Counted from the stretch's first letter, positions 1-7,975 are shown. The stretch is 53,828 nt of DNA from Streptomyces mutabilis (GCF_014649815.1 NZ_BMTT01000030.1:1-53828), one strand, 5' to 3'. The notes: generated by a model not told the origin, from the letters alone. A program made the numbers and translations.

Positions 1-678
1 GGGGCGCTGGCCGCGGCCGTCACGGACCTCGCGAACCGCGAGACGTGGCGCTCGGCGGCGAGCGCCCTCATCGAGGCGGCGTCCGGCGCACCGCACGGTC
101 TGGCCGCGCTCCTCGACGCCCTGCGCACACTCGCCGGATCGACGGCCGACGAGGACGACGCGGGGGAGCGGCGCGACCGCCCGGCCCGGCAGCGCGTCGT
201 GTTCCTCGCGGAGCAGCTCGGCGGGTTCGGCCCCGGTGCCGGTGCCGGTGCCGCCCGCCGCCCGGCCGCACTGGCGGCGGCCGAACTCCTCGGTGCGTAC
301 GACGTCCACGCCGCCCAGGCCGCCGTGCTCGCGGCCGCCTGCGTCGACCTGGCCGCCGTACCGCCGCGCCTGGACCGGCTGACCGCCCTGGCCGGTCCCG
401 GCCGCCCCGCACTCGCCGCACGGGTCGCCGACACCGTGCGCGGCCGGTTGGAGAGCCGGGAACAGCCCGGAGACGCCGAGGCACTGCGCGTCGAGGCCGC
501 GACACTGGCCGGGCACGGCGGACACGCCGAGGGACTGATGGCCGTCGCGGTCACCGGCGCGCTGGGCGACCGCGAGGACTGGCCGCAACCGTGGCGCGAA
601 CGGCTGCGGGCCCTGCGCCGCCACCCGGTCCCCGACGTACGGGACGCGGCACTGGAGGAAACGACGGCCCGCGAGTGA
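1..678 (+). CDS. 3' part of an unrecognised protein, possibly HEAT-like (5' end outside window)
   Basis: Frame 1 is open from the first base and stops at TGA 676-678, giving the last 225 residues of a protein. GC-rich third positions across the stretch support coding. The sequence is Ala- and Leu-rich with predicted helices, and the last 25 residues (RALRRHPVPDVRDAALEE) resemble one HEAT/Armadillo-type helical repeat. I recognise no catalytic motif, signal peptide or membrane segment in the visible part. The next gene converges on it about 330 bp away, with a hairpin between them. I do not know the function; a repeat-containing scaffold is the most I would infer. Confidence 0.7.
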   Translation, partial: GALAAAVTDLANRETWRSAASALIEAASGAPHGLAALLDALRTLAGSTADEDDAGERRDRPARQRVVFLAEQLGGFGPGAGAGAARRPAALAAAELLGAYDVHAAQAAVLAAACVDLAAVPPRLDRLTALAGPGRPALAARVADTVRGRLESREQPGDAEALRVEAATLAGHGGHAEGLMAVAVTGALGDREDWPQPWRERLRALRRHPVPDVRDAALEETTARE

Positions 679-1007
679 CGGCGAACCGACCCGCCCCGCC
701 GCCTACGACCTGCGTTCCGTTCCGGCCCACGAGCGACGGCGGCCGACGCACCACCGCCCGCGACGGCTCGGGCGGTGGGGAAGCGGTCGGGGCCGACTCG
801 CCGCCCGGGCTGCCGTCGGGCGTCCTGGGCGCCGGCCACCGGCGCCAGTGGCCTGCGTGTGACGGCGACCGTCGAGGGCGTGACCGCTTACGGAGCGGCA
901 ACCGGGCGGGCGGGACGGGCGACGGCCGCTTCGCGTGACAGCGGCCGTCGAGGCATGCCCTGACGGCCCGGCGGCCGGGTGTGGTCACGCGCGGGGAGGC
1001 GGGTGGG
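679..1007. other. Gene-free stretch between convergent genes
   Basis: About 330 bases lie between the stop of the left-edge gene and the stop of the convergent desaturase. The open frames here are long only because of GC richness and show no recognisable protein. The one clear element is the perfect hairpin at 921-949, listed separately. Confidence 0.6.
921..949. terminator. Hairpin between convergent genes, likely bidirectional terminator
   Basis: Perfect 10-bp inverted repeat, GACGGCCGCT at 921-930 and AGCGGCCGTC at 940-949, with a 9-nt loop. There is no U-tract, which is common for Streptomyces terminators. It sits 59 bp downstream of the desaturase stop. Confidence 0.5.
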
Positions 1008-1982
1008 TCAGCCCGCCGCCCGGGCCGCCATCCGGGCCTTGCGCGCCGCCAGCTTCTCGTCGAACTTGGCGGCCTCCGAGTCCAGCCCGCTCATGTACAG
1101 TCCCAGCTCCTCCTGCGCCTGCTGTCCCTCCGGGCCGAGGCCGTCGATCTCCATGATCTTCAAAAAACGCAGCACGGGCTGGATCACGTCGTCGTGGTGG
1201 ATGCGCAGGTTGTAGACCTCGCCGATCGCCATCTGCGCGGCGGCCCGCTCGAAGCCGGGCATGCCGTGGCCGGGCATCCGGAAGTTCACGACCACGTCCC
1301 GCACCGCCTGCATGGTGAGGTCGGGCGCGAGCTCGAAGGCGGCCTTCAGCAGGTTCCGGTAGAAGACCATGTGCAGGTTCTCGTCGGTCGCGATGCGGGT
1401 CAGCATGCGGTCGCAGACCGGGTCGCCGGACTGGTGACCGGTGTTGCGGTGCGAGATGCGGGTGGCCAGTTCCTGGAAGGCGACGTAGGCCACCGAGTGC
1501 AGCATCGAGTGCCGGTTGTCCGACTCGAAGCCCTCGCTCATGTGGGCCATGCGGAACTGCTCCAGCTTGTCGGGGTCGACCGCGCGCGAGGCGAGCAGGT
1601 AGTCGCGCATCACGATGCCGTGCCGGCCCTCCTCGGCGGTCCAGCGGTGCACCCAGGTGCCCCAGGCGCCGTCGCGGCCGAAGAGGCTGGCGATCTCGTG
1701 GTGGTAGCTGGGGAGGTTGTCCTCGGTCAGCAGGTTCACCACGAGGGCGATGCGCCCGATCTCGGTGACCTTCGACTGGTCCTTCTGCCAGGCCTCGCCG
1801 TCCTCGAAGAGGCCCGGGAAGTTGCGGCCGTCGGTCCACGGCACGTACTCGTGCGGCATCCAGTCCTTGGCGACCTTGAGATGCCGGTTCAGTTCCTTCT
1901 CGACGACTTCCTCGAGCGCGTACAGCAGCCGGGCGTCGGTCCATTCGGCGGAACTGCCGAGGTGCGGGGAGACGATCGTCAC
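1008..1982 (-). CDS. Acyl-ACP desaturase (diiron, FA_desaturase_2 family)
   Basis: 324 residues. Soluble diiron stearoyl-ACP-type desaturases insert a cis double bond in acyl-ACP using O2 and ferredoxin electrons, which adjusts membrane fluidity. The helix-bundle metal ligands are visible: E87, E118-x-x-H121 (EEGRH), E171 and E201-x-x-H204 (DENLH). Length is normal for the actinobacterial family. I chose the GTG at 1980-1982 (VTIVSPHLG) because GGAG lies 8 nt upstream and the longer open frame reads back through promoter repeats. It is monocistronic, and its upstream region holds the 15-bp palindromic array at 2045-2095, which points to repression by a dimeric regulator, probably TetR-like, not encoded in this window. 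Confidence in the family is high; the natural acyl substrate is unknown. Confidence 0.93.
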   Translation of the reverse strand: MTIVSPHLGSSAEWTDARLLYALEEVVEKELNRHLKVAKDWMPHEYVPWTDGRNFPGLFEDGEAWQKDQSKVTEIGRIALVVNLLTEDNLPSYHHEIASLFGRDGAWGTWVHRWTAEEGRHGIVMRDYLLASRAVDPDKLEQFRMAHMSEGFESDNRHSMLHSVAYVAFQELATRISHRNTGHQSGDPVCDRMLTRIATDENLHMVFYRNLLKAAFELAPDLTMQAVRDVVVNFRMPGHGMPGFERAAAQMAIGEVYNLRIHHDDVIQPVLRFLKIMEIDGLGPEGQQAQEELGLYMSGLDSEAAKFDEKLAARKARMAARAAG

Positions 1983-2044
1983 GAATAACTCCAGGGGACG
2001 TGCGACAGAGCGGAAAGCTACCGGCGAGCGGGGCCGGCGGATGG

Positions 2045-2095
2045 AACCTACGGAATCGTAGGCTACGAAACCGTAGGTTACGAGAGCGTAGGTTA
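2045..2095. promoter_or_regulatory. Tandem palindromic operator array upstream of the desaturase
   Basis: Three contiguous 15-bp units at 2051-2065, 2066-2080 and 2081-2095 fit CGNNNNCGTAGGYTA and are preceded by AACCTA at 2045-2050. Each junction creates an inverted repeat, the best being CCTACG-GAAT-CGTAGG at 2047-2062, followed by CTACG-AAAC-CGTAG and TACG-AGAG-CGTA on the same 15-bp pitch. The array ends 62 bp upstream of the desaturase start. Its right end contains the stop codon of the truncated dimethylargininase ORF. Phased short palindromes suggest cooperative binding of several dimers; the regulator is inferred only. Confidence 0.7.
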
Positions 2096-2239
2096 GCCGT
2101 GCGCGCGCAGCGCCTCGACGTACGCCTCCCACTGCTCGACGGCGAGGCCGTGATCGACCCGCTGGCGATCGATGTGGGTCACCAGCCCCTCGGCCAGGCG
2201 GGGGCTCGGGCGGCGGACGAGGGCCTTCTTGCTGGGCAC
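2093..2239 (-). pseudogene. N-terminal fragment of dimethylarginine dimethylaminohydrolase (DDAH)
   Basis: A GTG at 2237-2239 preceded by GGAGACC opens a 48-residue ORF beginning VPSKKALVRRPSPRLAEGL and ending in WEAYVEALRAHG, then TAA at 2093-2095. I recognise this as the N-terminus of actinobacterial DDAH/amidinotransferase-fold enzymes, which hydrolyse methylated arginines to citrulline and are normally about 250-260 residues. The catalytic Cys and His lie in the missing part. The break coincides exactly with the first operator repeat of the desaturase, so a deletion or rearrangement joined the two. The start region also overlaps the tail of the UvrA-like ORF by 61 bp. The ribosome-binding site looks intact, so a short peptide may still be made. 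Assignment rests on recalled family sequence. Confidence 0.65.
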
Positions 2240-4602
2240 GAGGGGGTCTCCGGGGTCTCCGAATCGGTGTTGGCTGTCCGGCGCCCGTGTCGCGGCGCCG
2301 GCTGGCCATCATGCAGGGCGGGCCCGCGCGGACGGAACCCCCGCCAGTGTCCCGTGGCCCTCCTGAGATGCTCCGCGGTGCTGGAGTCCCGGGCCGCGAG
2401 CAGATCTCGCGGGGTGCCCTCGAAGATCACCCGGCCGCCGTCCCGGCCCCCGTCCGGGCCGAGGTCGATCACCCGGTCGGCGTGCGCCACCACGTCCAGG
2501 TTGTGCTCGACGACCACGACGGTGTTGCCGGTGTCGACCAGCCGGTCCAGCAGGGCGAGCAGACCCTCGACGTCCGACATGTGCAGCCCGGTGGTCGGTT
2601 CGTCCAGGACGTACACGGCACCGGTGCGGTGCAACCGGGTGGCCAGTTTGATGCGCTGGCGTTCGCCGCCCGACAGCGTGGACAGCGGCTGCCCGAGCGT
2701 GAGGTACGTGAGGCCGACGTCGCGCAGGGCCCGCAACCGCCGCCGTACGCCCGAGTCGGTGAAGAAGTCCAGGGCCTGGCCGGCGGTCATCGCCAGCACG
2801 TCTGCGACGGAGCGGCCGTCGACCGTCAGCCGCAGCACCTCCTCCCGGAAGCGCCGGCCCTCGCAGTCGCCGCACGTCGTGGTCACCGGGTCCATGAAGG
2901 CCAGGTCCGTGTAGATGATGCCTCGTCCCTCGCAGGTGCCGCACGCCCCCGCCGAGTTGAAGCTGAAGGACCCCGGCTCGGCGCCCGTCTCCCGCGCGAA
3001 GATCTTCCGCACCGTGTCCATGATCCCGAGGTACGTCGCCGGGGTGGAGCGTGCCGAGACGCCGAGCGCCGACTGGTCGACGACCACGGCGTCCGGGTGG
3101 GCGGCGACGAGTTCCGCGACCAGCGTGCTCTTGCCCGACCCGGCGACCCCGGTGACCGCCGTCAGCACCCCGGTCGGGAAGGCGACCGTCACGTCCCGCA
3201 GGTTGTGCCGGTCGGCGCCCTTCACCCACAGCTCGCCGGTCGGCGTACGCGGGTCCGCCTTCACCGTCGTACGGCGCCGGAGGCAGCGGCCGGTGAGCGT
3301 GTCCGCCGCGGACAGTTCGCCCGGGGTGCCCTCGAACACCACCCGGCCGCCGTCCGCGCCCGCCCGCGGCCCCATGTCGACGACGTGGTCCGCCAGCGCG
3401 ATGACGTCCGGGTCGTGCTCGACGACCAGCACGGTGTTCCCCTTGTCGCGCAGCCGCAGCAGCAGGTCGCCGAGGCGCCCGACGTCCCGCGGGTGCAGTC
3501 CCACGCTGGGCTCGTCGAAGATGTACGTCATCCCGGTCAGGCTGGAGCCCAGGTGCCGCACGGTCTTCAACCGCTGCCCCTCGCCCCCGGACAGAGTGGA
3601 GGTCTCCCGGTCGAGACTGAGGTAGCCGAGGCCGATCGTCTCGATGCGCTCCAGCGCGGCCACGGCGGCAGCGGCGACCGGCCGGGCCACCGGGTCGTCG
3701 ATCCCCTTGAGTACGGCGATCAGGTCGGTGACCTGCATGCGGGAACAGTCGGCGATGGAGTGCCCGTCGATCCGGGTCGCGAGCGCCGCCGCGTTGAGCC
3801 GGGCGCCGCCGCAGTCCGGACAACTGCCCTCGACCAGGAACTCCCGCACCAGGTTCCGGGTCTTCTCGCTCATCGTCGACAGGTCCCGCTTCAGGTACAG
3901 CCGCTCGAAGCGGTCGGCGAGCCCTTCGTACTCGGTCGTCCAGGTGCCGCCCGTGCCGTTGACGGTGACCTTGCTGCCGGGCCGGCCGCGCATCAGGAAC
4001 GCCCGCTCGTCGTCCGTGAAGTCGCCGACCGGCTTGTCCGGGTCCAGCTCGTCGGTGTTGGTGTACGCCTGCCCCTGCCAGGTCCCGGCCGCGAACGGCG
4101 GGAAGCGGACCGCCCCCTGCGCCAGCGACCTGCCCGGGTCGAGGATGCGGTTCCAGTCGGGCCGCACCGTGCGGCCCAGGCCGTCGCAGCCGGGGCACAT
4201 GCCCGACGGGTCGTTGAACGAGTAGGCCGTCGCCGCCCCGGCGCTGGGCGTGCCGTGCCGCGAGAACAGCACCCGAAGCACCGAGTGGATGTCGGTCATG
4301 GTGCCGACGGTGGAGCGGGAGTGGCCGCCGACCGGCCGCTGGTCCACGACGATCGCGGGGGAGAGGTCCTCCAAGGCGTCCGCGTGCGGGCGTTCGTACT
4401 TGGGCAGCCGGTTGCGGACGAACCAGGTGAACGTCTCGTTCAACTGGCGCTGCGACTCGACCGCGATCGTGTCGAACACGACCGACGACTTCCCCGACCC
4501 CGAAACGCCGGTGAACACGGTCAGCCGGCCCTTCGGGATGCGAAGGGTGACGTCCTGGAGGTTGTTCTCCCTGGCTCCGGTGATGGTGATGAAATCGCTC
4601 AC
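2179..4602 (-). CDS. UvrA-like tandem ABC ATPase (UvrA2/DrrC type)
   Basis: 807 residues from GTG 4600-4602. It has two UvrA-type ATPase modules: an N-terminal Walker A (GVSGSGKSS), a CPGC and later CPDC zinc-binding pairs, an LSGGEGQR signature and FDEPSVGLHP Walker B; then a second Walker A (GVAGSGKST), CGTC and CGDC pairs, LSGGERQR and LDEPTTGLH. It is shorter than housekeeping UvrA (about 950 aa) and matches UvrA-like paralogues linked to DNA-binding-drug resistance in actinomycetes. It starts only 10 bp after the ABC-F stop, so the two are probably co-transcribed and serve a shared defence role. The conserved fold ends near EHLRRATG; the last 55-60 residues are low-complexity and run over the DDAH fragment, suggesting the original stop was lost or the tail is not conserved. 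Confidence 0.85.
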   Translation of the reverse strand: MSDFITITGARENNLQDVTLRIPKGRLTVFTGVSGSGKSSVVFDTIAVESQRQLNETFTWFVRNRLPKYERPHADALEDLSPAIVVDQRPVGGHSRSTVGTMTDIHSVLRVLFSRHGTPSAGAATAYSFNDPSGMCPGCDGLGRTVRPDWNRILDPGRSLAQGAVRFPPFAAGTWQGQAYTNTDELDPDKPVGDFTDDERAFLMRGRPGSKVTVNGTGGTWTTEYEGLADRFERLYLKRDLSTMSEKTRNLVREFLVEGSCPDCGGARLNAAALATRIDGHSIADCSRMQVTDLIAVLKGIDDPVARPVAAAAVAALERIETIGLGYLSLDRETSTLSGGEGQRLKTVRHLGSSLTGMTYIFDEPSVGLHPRDVGRLGDLLLRLRDKGNTVLVVEHDPDVIALADHVVDMGPRAGADGGRVVFEGTPGELSAADTLTGRCLRRRTTVKADPRTPTGELWVKGADRHNLRDVTVAFPTGVLTAVTGVAGSGKSTLVAELVAAHPDAVVVDQSALGVSARSTPATYLGIMDTVRKIFARETGAEPGSFSFNSAGACGTCEGRGIIYTDLAFMDPVTTTCGDCEGRRFREEVLRLTVDGRSVADVLAMTAGQALDFFTDSGVRRRLRALRDVGLTYLTLGQPLSTLSGGERQRIKLATRLHRTGAVYVLDEPTTGLHMSDVEGLLALLDRLVDTGNTVVVVEHNLDVVAHADRVIDLGPDGGRDGGRVIFEGTPRDLLAARDSSTAEHLRRATGHWRGFRPRGPALHDGQPAPRHGRRTANTDSETPETPSCPARRPSSAARAPAWPRGW

Positions 4603-4612
4603 GCGGGCGACG

Positions 4613-6235
4613 CTAGGCGGGATACCCGACAGCTCCTGACGTCATTTCCCGCAGGTCTCCCCCCTCCATCAGCAGCCACCGGGTGATGCCGATCGACTCC
4701 AGGAACGGCATGTCGTGGCTGGCCACGATCAGCGCCCCCTCGTACGACTCCAGCGCCGTGGTGAGCTGCCGGACGCTCGCCACGTCCAGGTTGTTCGTGG
4801 GCTCGTCCAGCATCAGCAGCTGCGGCGCGGGCTCCGCCAGCATCAGCGCGGCCAGCGCCGCCCGGAAGCGTTCTCCGCCGGACAGCGTGGACGCCTGCCG
4901 GTCCGCGCGGGCGCCCCGGAACAGGAACCGCGCCAGCCGCGCCCGGATCCGGTTGTGGGTGGCGCCCGGCGCGAACCGGGCCACGTTCCCGGCGACGGTC
5001 AGCTCGCCGTCGAGGACGTCGAGACGCTGCGGCAGGAACCGCAACGGCACGTGCGCCGTCGCCTCGCCCGCCACCGGTTCCAGCTCACCGGCCACGGTCC
5101 GCAGCAGCGTGGTCTTGCCGGCGCCGTTGCGGCCGATCAGCGCGATCCGCTCGGGACCGTGCAGGTCGAAACCGCCCACCCGGGCCCCGTACCGCAGCTC
5201 CAGGTCCCGCAGGGTGAGCACGGCCCGGCCCGGTGGCACGGCCGTGTACGGCAGGTCGACGCGGATCTCGTCGTCGTCCCGCACGGCCTCCACCGCGTCG
5301 TCGAGCCGCTCCTTGGCCTCGGCCAGCTTCCCCTCGTGCATGACGCGGTACTTGCCCGCCGACTCCTGCGCCGAGCGTTTGCGCAGCTTCATCACCGCCC
5401 GCGGCTCGCGCTTGGTGTCGTACATCTTCTGCCCGTACCGCTTGCGCCGGGCCAGCGCGACCTGGGCCTCGGTCAGCTCGCGCTTCTGCCTGCGCAGGTC
5501 CGACTCGGCGACGCGCACCATCCGCTCGGCGGCCTCCTGCTCGACGGCCAGCGCCTCCTCGTACGCCGTGAAGTTGCCGCCGTACCAGGTGATCCGCCCG
5601 GACCGCAGGTCGGCGATCTGGTCGACGAGGTCCAGCACTTCCCGGTCGTGGCTGACCACGACCAGCACGCCCGGCCAGGACTCGACGGCCGCGTACAGCC
5701 GCCTGCGCGCGTACAGGTCGAGGTTGTTGGTCGGCTCGTCCAGGAGCAGGACGTCGGGCCGGCGCAGCAGCAGCGCGGCCAGCCGCAGCAGCACCGACTC
5801 GCCGCCCGAGACCTCGCCGACGGTGCGGTCGAGACCCACATGGCCGAGCCCGAGTTCACCTAGCGCGGCGAGGGCGCGTTCCTCGACGTCCCAGTCGTCG
5901 TCGACGGTCTCGAAGTGCTCCTCGGCCACGTCACCGGCCTCGATGGCGTGAAGCGCGGTCCGTCGCTCGGCGATGCCGAGCGCCTCGTCGACCCGCAGCG
6001 CGGTGTCGAGCGTGACGTTCTGCGGCAGGTAGCCGACCTCGCCGGCCACGCGGACGGCGCCGTCGGCCGGGGCGAGTCGCCCGGCGATCAACTTCAGCAG
6101 GGTGGACTTTCCCGACCCGTTGACGCCGACGAGGCCGGTCCTGCCGGGGCCGAAGGAGGTGTCCAGTCCCTCGAAGACGGGGGTGCCGTCGGGCCAGGCG
6201 AAGGAGAGGGACGTACAGGTGATCGAAATAGACAT
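4613..6235 (-). CDS. ABC-F family ATPase (antibiotic-resistance type, ribosome protection)
   Basis: 540 residues from ATG 6233-6235 (MSISITC), with GGAG 8 nt upstream. Two ABC domains and no membrane segment: Walker A GVNGSGKST, signature VSGGESVLL, Walker B LLLDEPTNNLD; then a charged, Arg/Lys-rich interdomain linker, Walker A GRNGAGKTT, signature LSGGERFR and a second DEPTNNLD. ABC-F proteins bind the ribosomal E site and dislodge drugs or modulate translation. The distinctive context, a long structured leader behind a strong promoter and a UvrA-like ATPase downstream, fits an inducible antibiotic-resistance ABC-F rather than a housekeeping EttA. The frame stays open through the whole leader up to 6487, but upstream starts lack family similarity. 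Substrate drug is not readable from sequence. Confidence 0.88.
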   Translation of the reverse strand: MSISITCTSLSFAWPDGTPVFEGLDTSFGPGRTGLVGVNGSGKSTLLKLIAGRLAPADGAVRVAGEVGYLPQNVTLDTALRVDEALGIAERRTALHAIEAGDVAEEHFETVDDDWDVEERALAALGELGLGHVGLDRTVGEVSGGESVLLRLAALLLRRPDVLLLDEPTNNLDLYARRRLYAAVESWPGVLVVVSHDREVLDLVDQIADLRSGRITWYGGNFTAYEEALAVEQEAAERMVRVAESDLRRQKRELTEAQVALARRKRYGQKMYDTKREPRAVMKLRKRSAQESAGKYRVMHEGKLAEAKERLDDAVEAVRDDDEIRVDLPYTAVPPGRAVLTLRDLELRYGARVGGFDLHGPERIALIGRNGAGKTTLLRTVAGELEPVAGEATAHVPLRFLPQRLDVLDGELTVAGNVARFAPGATHNRIRARLARFLFRGARADRQASTLSGGERFRAALAALMLAEPAPQLLMLDEPTNNLDVASVRQLTTALESYEGALIVASHDMPFLESIGITRWLLMEGGDLREMTSGAVGYPA

Positions 6236-6344
6236 ACGGGGTCTCCGCGGTTGCTCGAAGCGGTCAGGGGCAAACGCGTATCGAGACACCGGGAGGCGGC
6301 GACCGCCGTCGGGTGAGGGAAGGAGGTCCCGAGGAGTACGGGGC

Positions 6345-6440
6345 ACAGGCACGAAAAAGCCCTGTTCCGCAAGGGACGGCTCGAACGCCGAGGTCGCACG
6401 CGGCGTACACATGTGACGAACGTCGACATGTGTGACGCGG
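6345..6440 (-). promoter_or_regulatory. Candidate transcription attenuator in the ABC-F leader
   Basis: In transcript (minus-strand) order there is first a perfect 8-bp stem, ACACATGT paired with ACATGTGT (6426-6433 with 6407-6414, 11-nt loop). A smaller GC hairpin follows (AGGG 6372-6375 with CCCT 6360-6363, extendable through GGCT/AGCC), immediately followed by five T residues (6354-6358). Hairpin plus U-run upstream of an ABC-F gene is the layout of ribosome-mediated attenuators described for such resistance genes. I could not identify a convincing leader peptide, so this is a structural candidate. Confidence 0.45.
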
Positions 6441-6501
6441 TGTCTCAGGACCTCAGACGAGCAACGTCCTTCTCCGATCGGCGGCAACAGAAGCGTTGTA
6501 G

Positions 6502-6530
6502 ACCGTAGAAGAGGCCGGTCGGGCTGTCAA
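6502..6530 (-). promoter_or_regulatory. Sigma-70 (HrdB-type) promoter for the ABC-F/uvrA-like operon
   Basis: Minus strand: TTGACA (6525-6530), 17-bp spacer, TACGGT (6502-6507). This is a near-consensus vegetative promoter. The predicted transcript start near 6495 leaves a leader of about 260 nt before the ABC-F start. Confidence 0.75.
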
Positions 6531-6572
6531 CGCCATTTCGTGGATCCGGTCTCACGGCCCCTGGGAGGCCCC

Positions 6573-7247
6573 GTGCCCGACGGTTCGCTCTCACTGCCGG
6601 CCCGGCTCTGCCTGCTGGCCTGGGACCCCGCGCGGCCCGGCGCCACCGACACGGCCCGGGTCCACCACCTCGTGCGCGCGGGCGCCCTCGTCGAGCTGGC
6701 ACGACGAGGTCTGCTCACCGACGAAGACGGCGTCGCCACCCCTGTCGACCTCGACTCCCGCACCGGGGACGCCGTCCTGGACGGGCTGCTGGAACTCGTC
6801 CGCGAGTCCATGCCGCACCGGTGGCGGACCTGGGTGCGGCGGTACGCCCGGGTCACCTTCGACGCCGTCCGGGAGCAGCTGGTGACCGAAGGCCACCTGC
6901 GTGCCGAGAAGAAGCGAATACTCGGCGTCTTCCCGTCCGTGGAGTACGTCCTGGCGTGCCCGGCTGCGGGTTGGACTCTCCGTGCGCGGACGCGCTCCGT
7001 CCTGGAGGGGGCGGTGCCGGCCGGTGAGGTCCCCGAGCGGGACGTGGCCGTGGCCGTACTGGCGGCAGCCGCGGAACCGCGCACCGTCGCGCTCGCCGGG
7101 GCCGGCGCGGGCGGAGAGGCCCGGATCGCCGAGCTGACCGAGCGCGGCGCGGCGTCGGCGCCCGGCCTGCGGAAGATCCTGGCCGAGGTGGCGGGCGCGT
7201 TGCGTGCTCAGACGGCGGACACCGTGGCCTCGTCGGGCGGCGGCTGA
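6573..7247 (+). CDS. GOLPH3/VPS74 (GPP34) family protein
   Basis: 224 residues from GTG 6573, with GGGAGG just upstream. The protein opens SLPARLCLLAWDP, followed by VRAGALVELARRGLLTDEDG and a central helical region (RWRTWVRRYARVTFDAVREQL, then an ILGVFPSVEY hairpin), which is the pattern of the GPP34 fold. In eukaryotes this fold binds phosphatidylinositol-4-phosphate on Golgi membranes; in Streptomyces the family is expanded and its role is undefined, with peripheral membrane association plausible. There is no signal peptide or membrane helix. It is transcribed divergently from the ABC-F operon and converges on ssgD. Confidence 0.8.
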   Translation: MPDGSLSLPARLCLLAWDPARPGATDTARVHHLVRAGALVELARRGLLTDEDGVATPVDLDSRTGDAVLDGLLELVRESMPHRWRTWVRRYARVTFDAVREQLVTEGHLRAEKKRILGVFPSVEYVLACPAAGWTLRARTRSVLEGAVPAGEVPERDVAVAVLAAAAEPRTVALAGAGAGGEARIAELTERGAASAPGLRKILAEVAGALRAQTADTVASSGGG

Positions 7248-7293
7248 GGGGGTCCGGGGCGGGCCACCTGGGGCGGGCGGCCCCGGGGTGTTC

Positions 7294-7710
7294 TCAGCAG
7301 GTGCCGCGCATGAGCTCGGCCAGGTCGTGGTCCAGGTCCAGCTGGAGGTGCTCAAGACCCACCGGCACCAGCTCGCTGGTGGCCTGCAGGAACCGACGCA
7401 GCTCGCCCGAGCGGACGTGGATCACGGCGGTGCCCTCGGGTGCGTGGAACTCCAGGACGGTCCGGTCGTACCCGTACGGCCGCACGCGCACGTCGCCGTG
7501 GCCGTCCGGCTCCTGCATGCCCGAGATGAGCAGCTCGCGGGAGAACGTCCAGCACACTTCCACGCCTTCGAGGGTGGCCGGGGCCGGGAAGGTCATGCGG
7601 ACGGCGAACGGGTCGCCGCGGTCGTAGCTCAGCGTGGCGGGAATGCTCGGCATACGCGGCGCGGCGGCGACGAGACGCGCCTCGACCGGCTGTTCGATGA
7701 CGGTGGACAA
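7294..7710 (-). CDS. ssgD: SsgA-like sporulation/cell-division protein, SsgD type
   Basis: 138 residues from TTG 7708-7710, preceded by GAGGGAG at suitable spacing. SsgA-like proteins are actinomycete-specific and direct septum placement, cell-wall remodelling and spore maturation. The family signature is plain: YDRGDPFAVRMTFP, VCWTFSRELLISGM and DVRVRPYGYDRTVLEFH. Length is typical (130-145 aa). SsgD has been linked to lateral wall integrity in S. coelicolor; I assign the paralogue from the VEVCWTFSRELL and VRVRPYGYD stretches and recalled synteny, so the family is certain and the letter is probable. A perfect match to the Streptomyces Crp consensus lies 99 bp upstream. Confidence 0.9.
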   Translation of the reverse strand: MSTVIEQPVEARLVAAAPRMPSIPATLSYDRGDPFAVRMTFPAPATLEGVEVCWTFSRELLISGMQEPDGHGDVRVRPYGYDRTVLEFHAPEGTAVIHVRSGELRRFLQATSELVPVGLEHLQLDLDHDLAELMRGTC

Positions 7711-7808
7711 CGCCTTGCTCCCTCGTGACGGCTGGACGGGCGGGGGGTGGTAGGGCCGGGCACTTGAAGAGACGACGGAATCAGCCAATCCGTGCACACG
7801 ATGAGCGA

Positions 7809-7822
7809 GTGACCTCTGTCAC
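7809..7822. promoter_or_regulatory. Candidate Crp (cAMP receptor) binding site upstream of ssgD
   Basis: GTGACCTCTGTCAC is a palindrome with GTGAC/GTCAC arms and matches the reported Streptomyces Crp consensus GTG(N6)GNCAC at every fixed position. It is centred about 105 bp upstream of the ssgD start. No other intact gene begins nearby. Confidence 0.45.
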
Positions 7823-7975
7823 CGCGTTCATGCACGGGAGTGACGTGACTCTCCTCGCGCGCCACGCACGGCACTTGGGCTCCTCGTGCGCACGCGCCGT
7901 GCCGTCCCCGGTCCTCTGGACGGCGTGGAAGCGGTGGGCTGGCTTCGCCCGCCATGAGGCGCTCGGGAAGCATGC

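Noticed and set aside
679-1007. Possible gene in the frame continuing past the left-edge stop
   Set aside because: Composition is Pro/Arg/Gly-rich without domains, GC3 signal is absent and no ribosome-binding site is seen.
6094-6429. 111-codon ORF in the ABC-F leader as a possible leader peptide
   Set aside because: It is long, runs into the ABC-F coding region and has no ribosome-binding site; very short candidates near 6445-6465 also lack acceptable start spacing.
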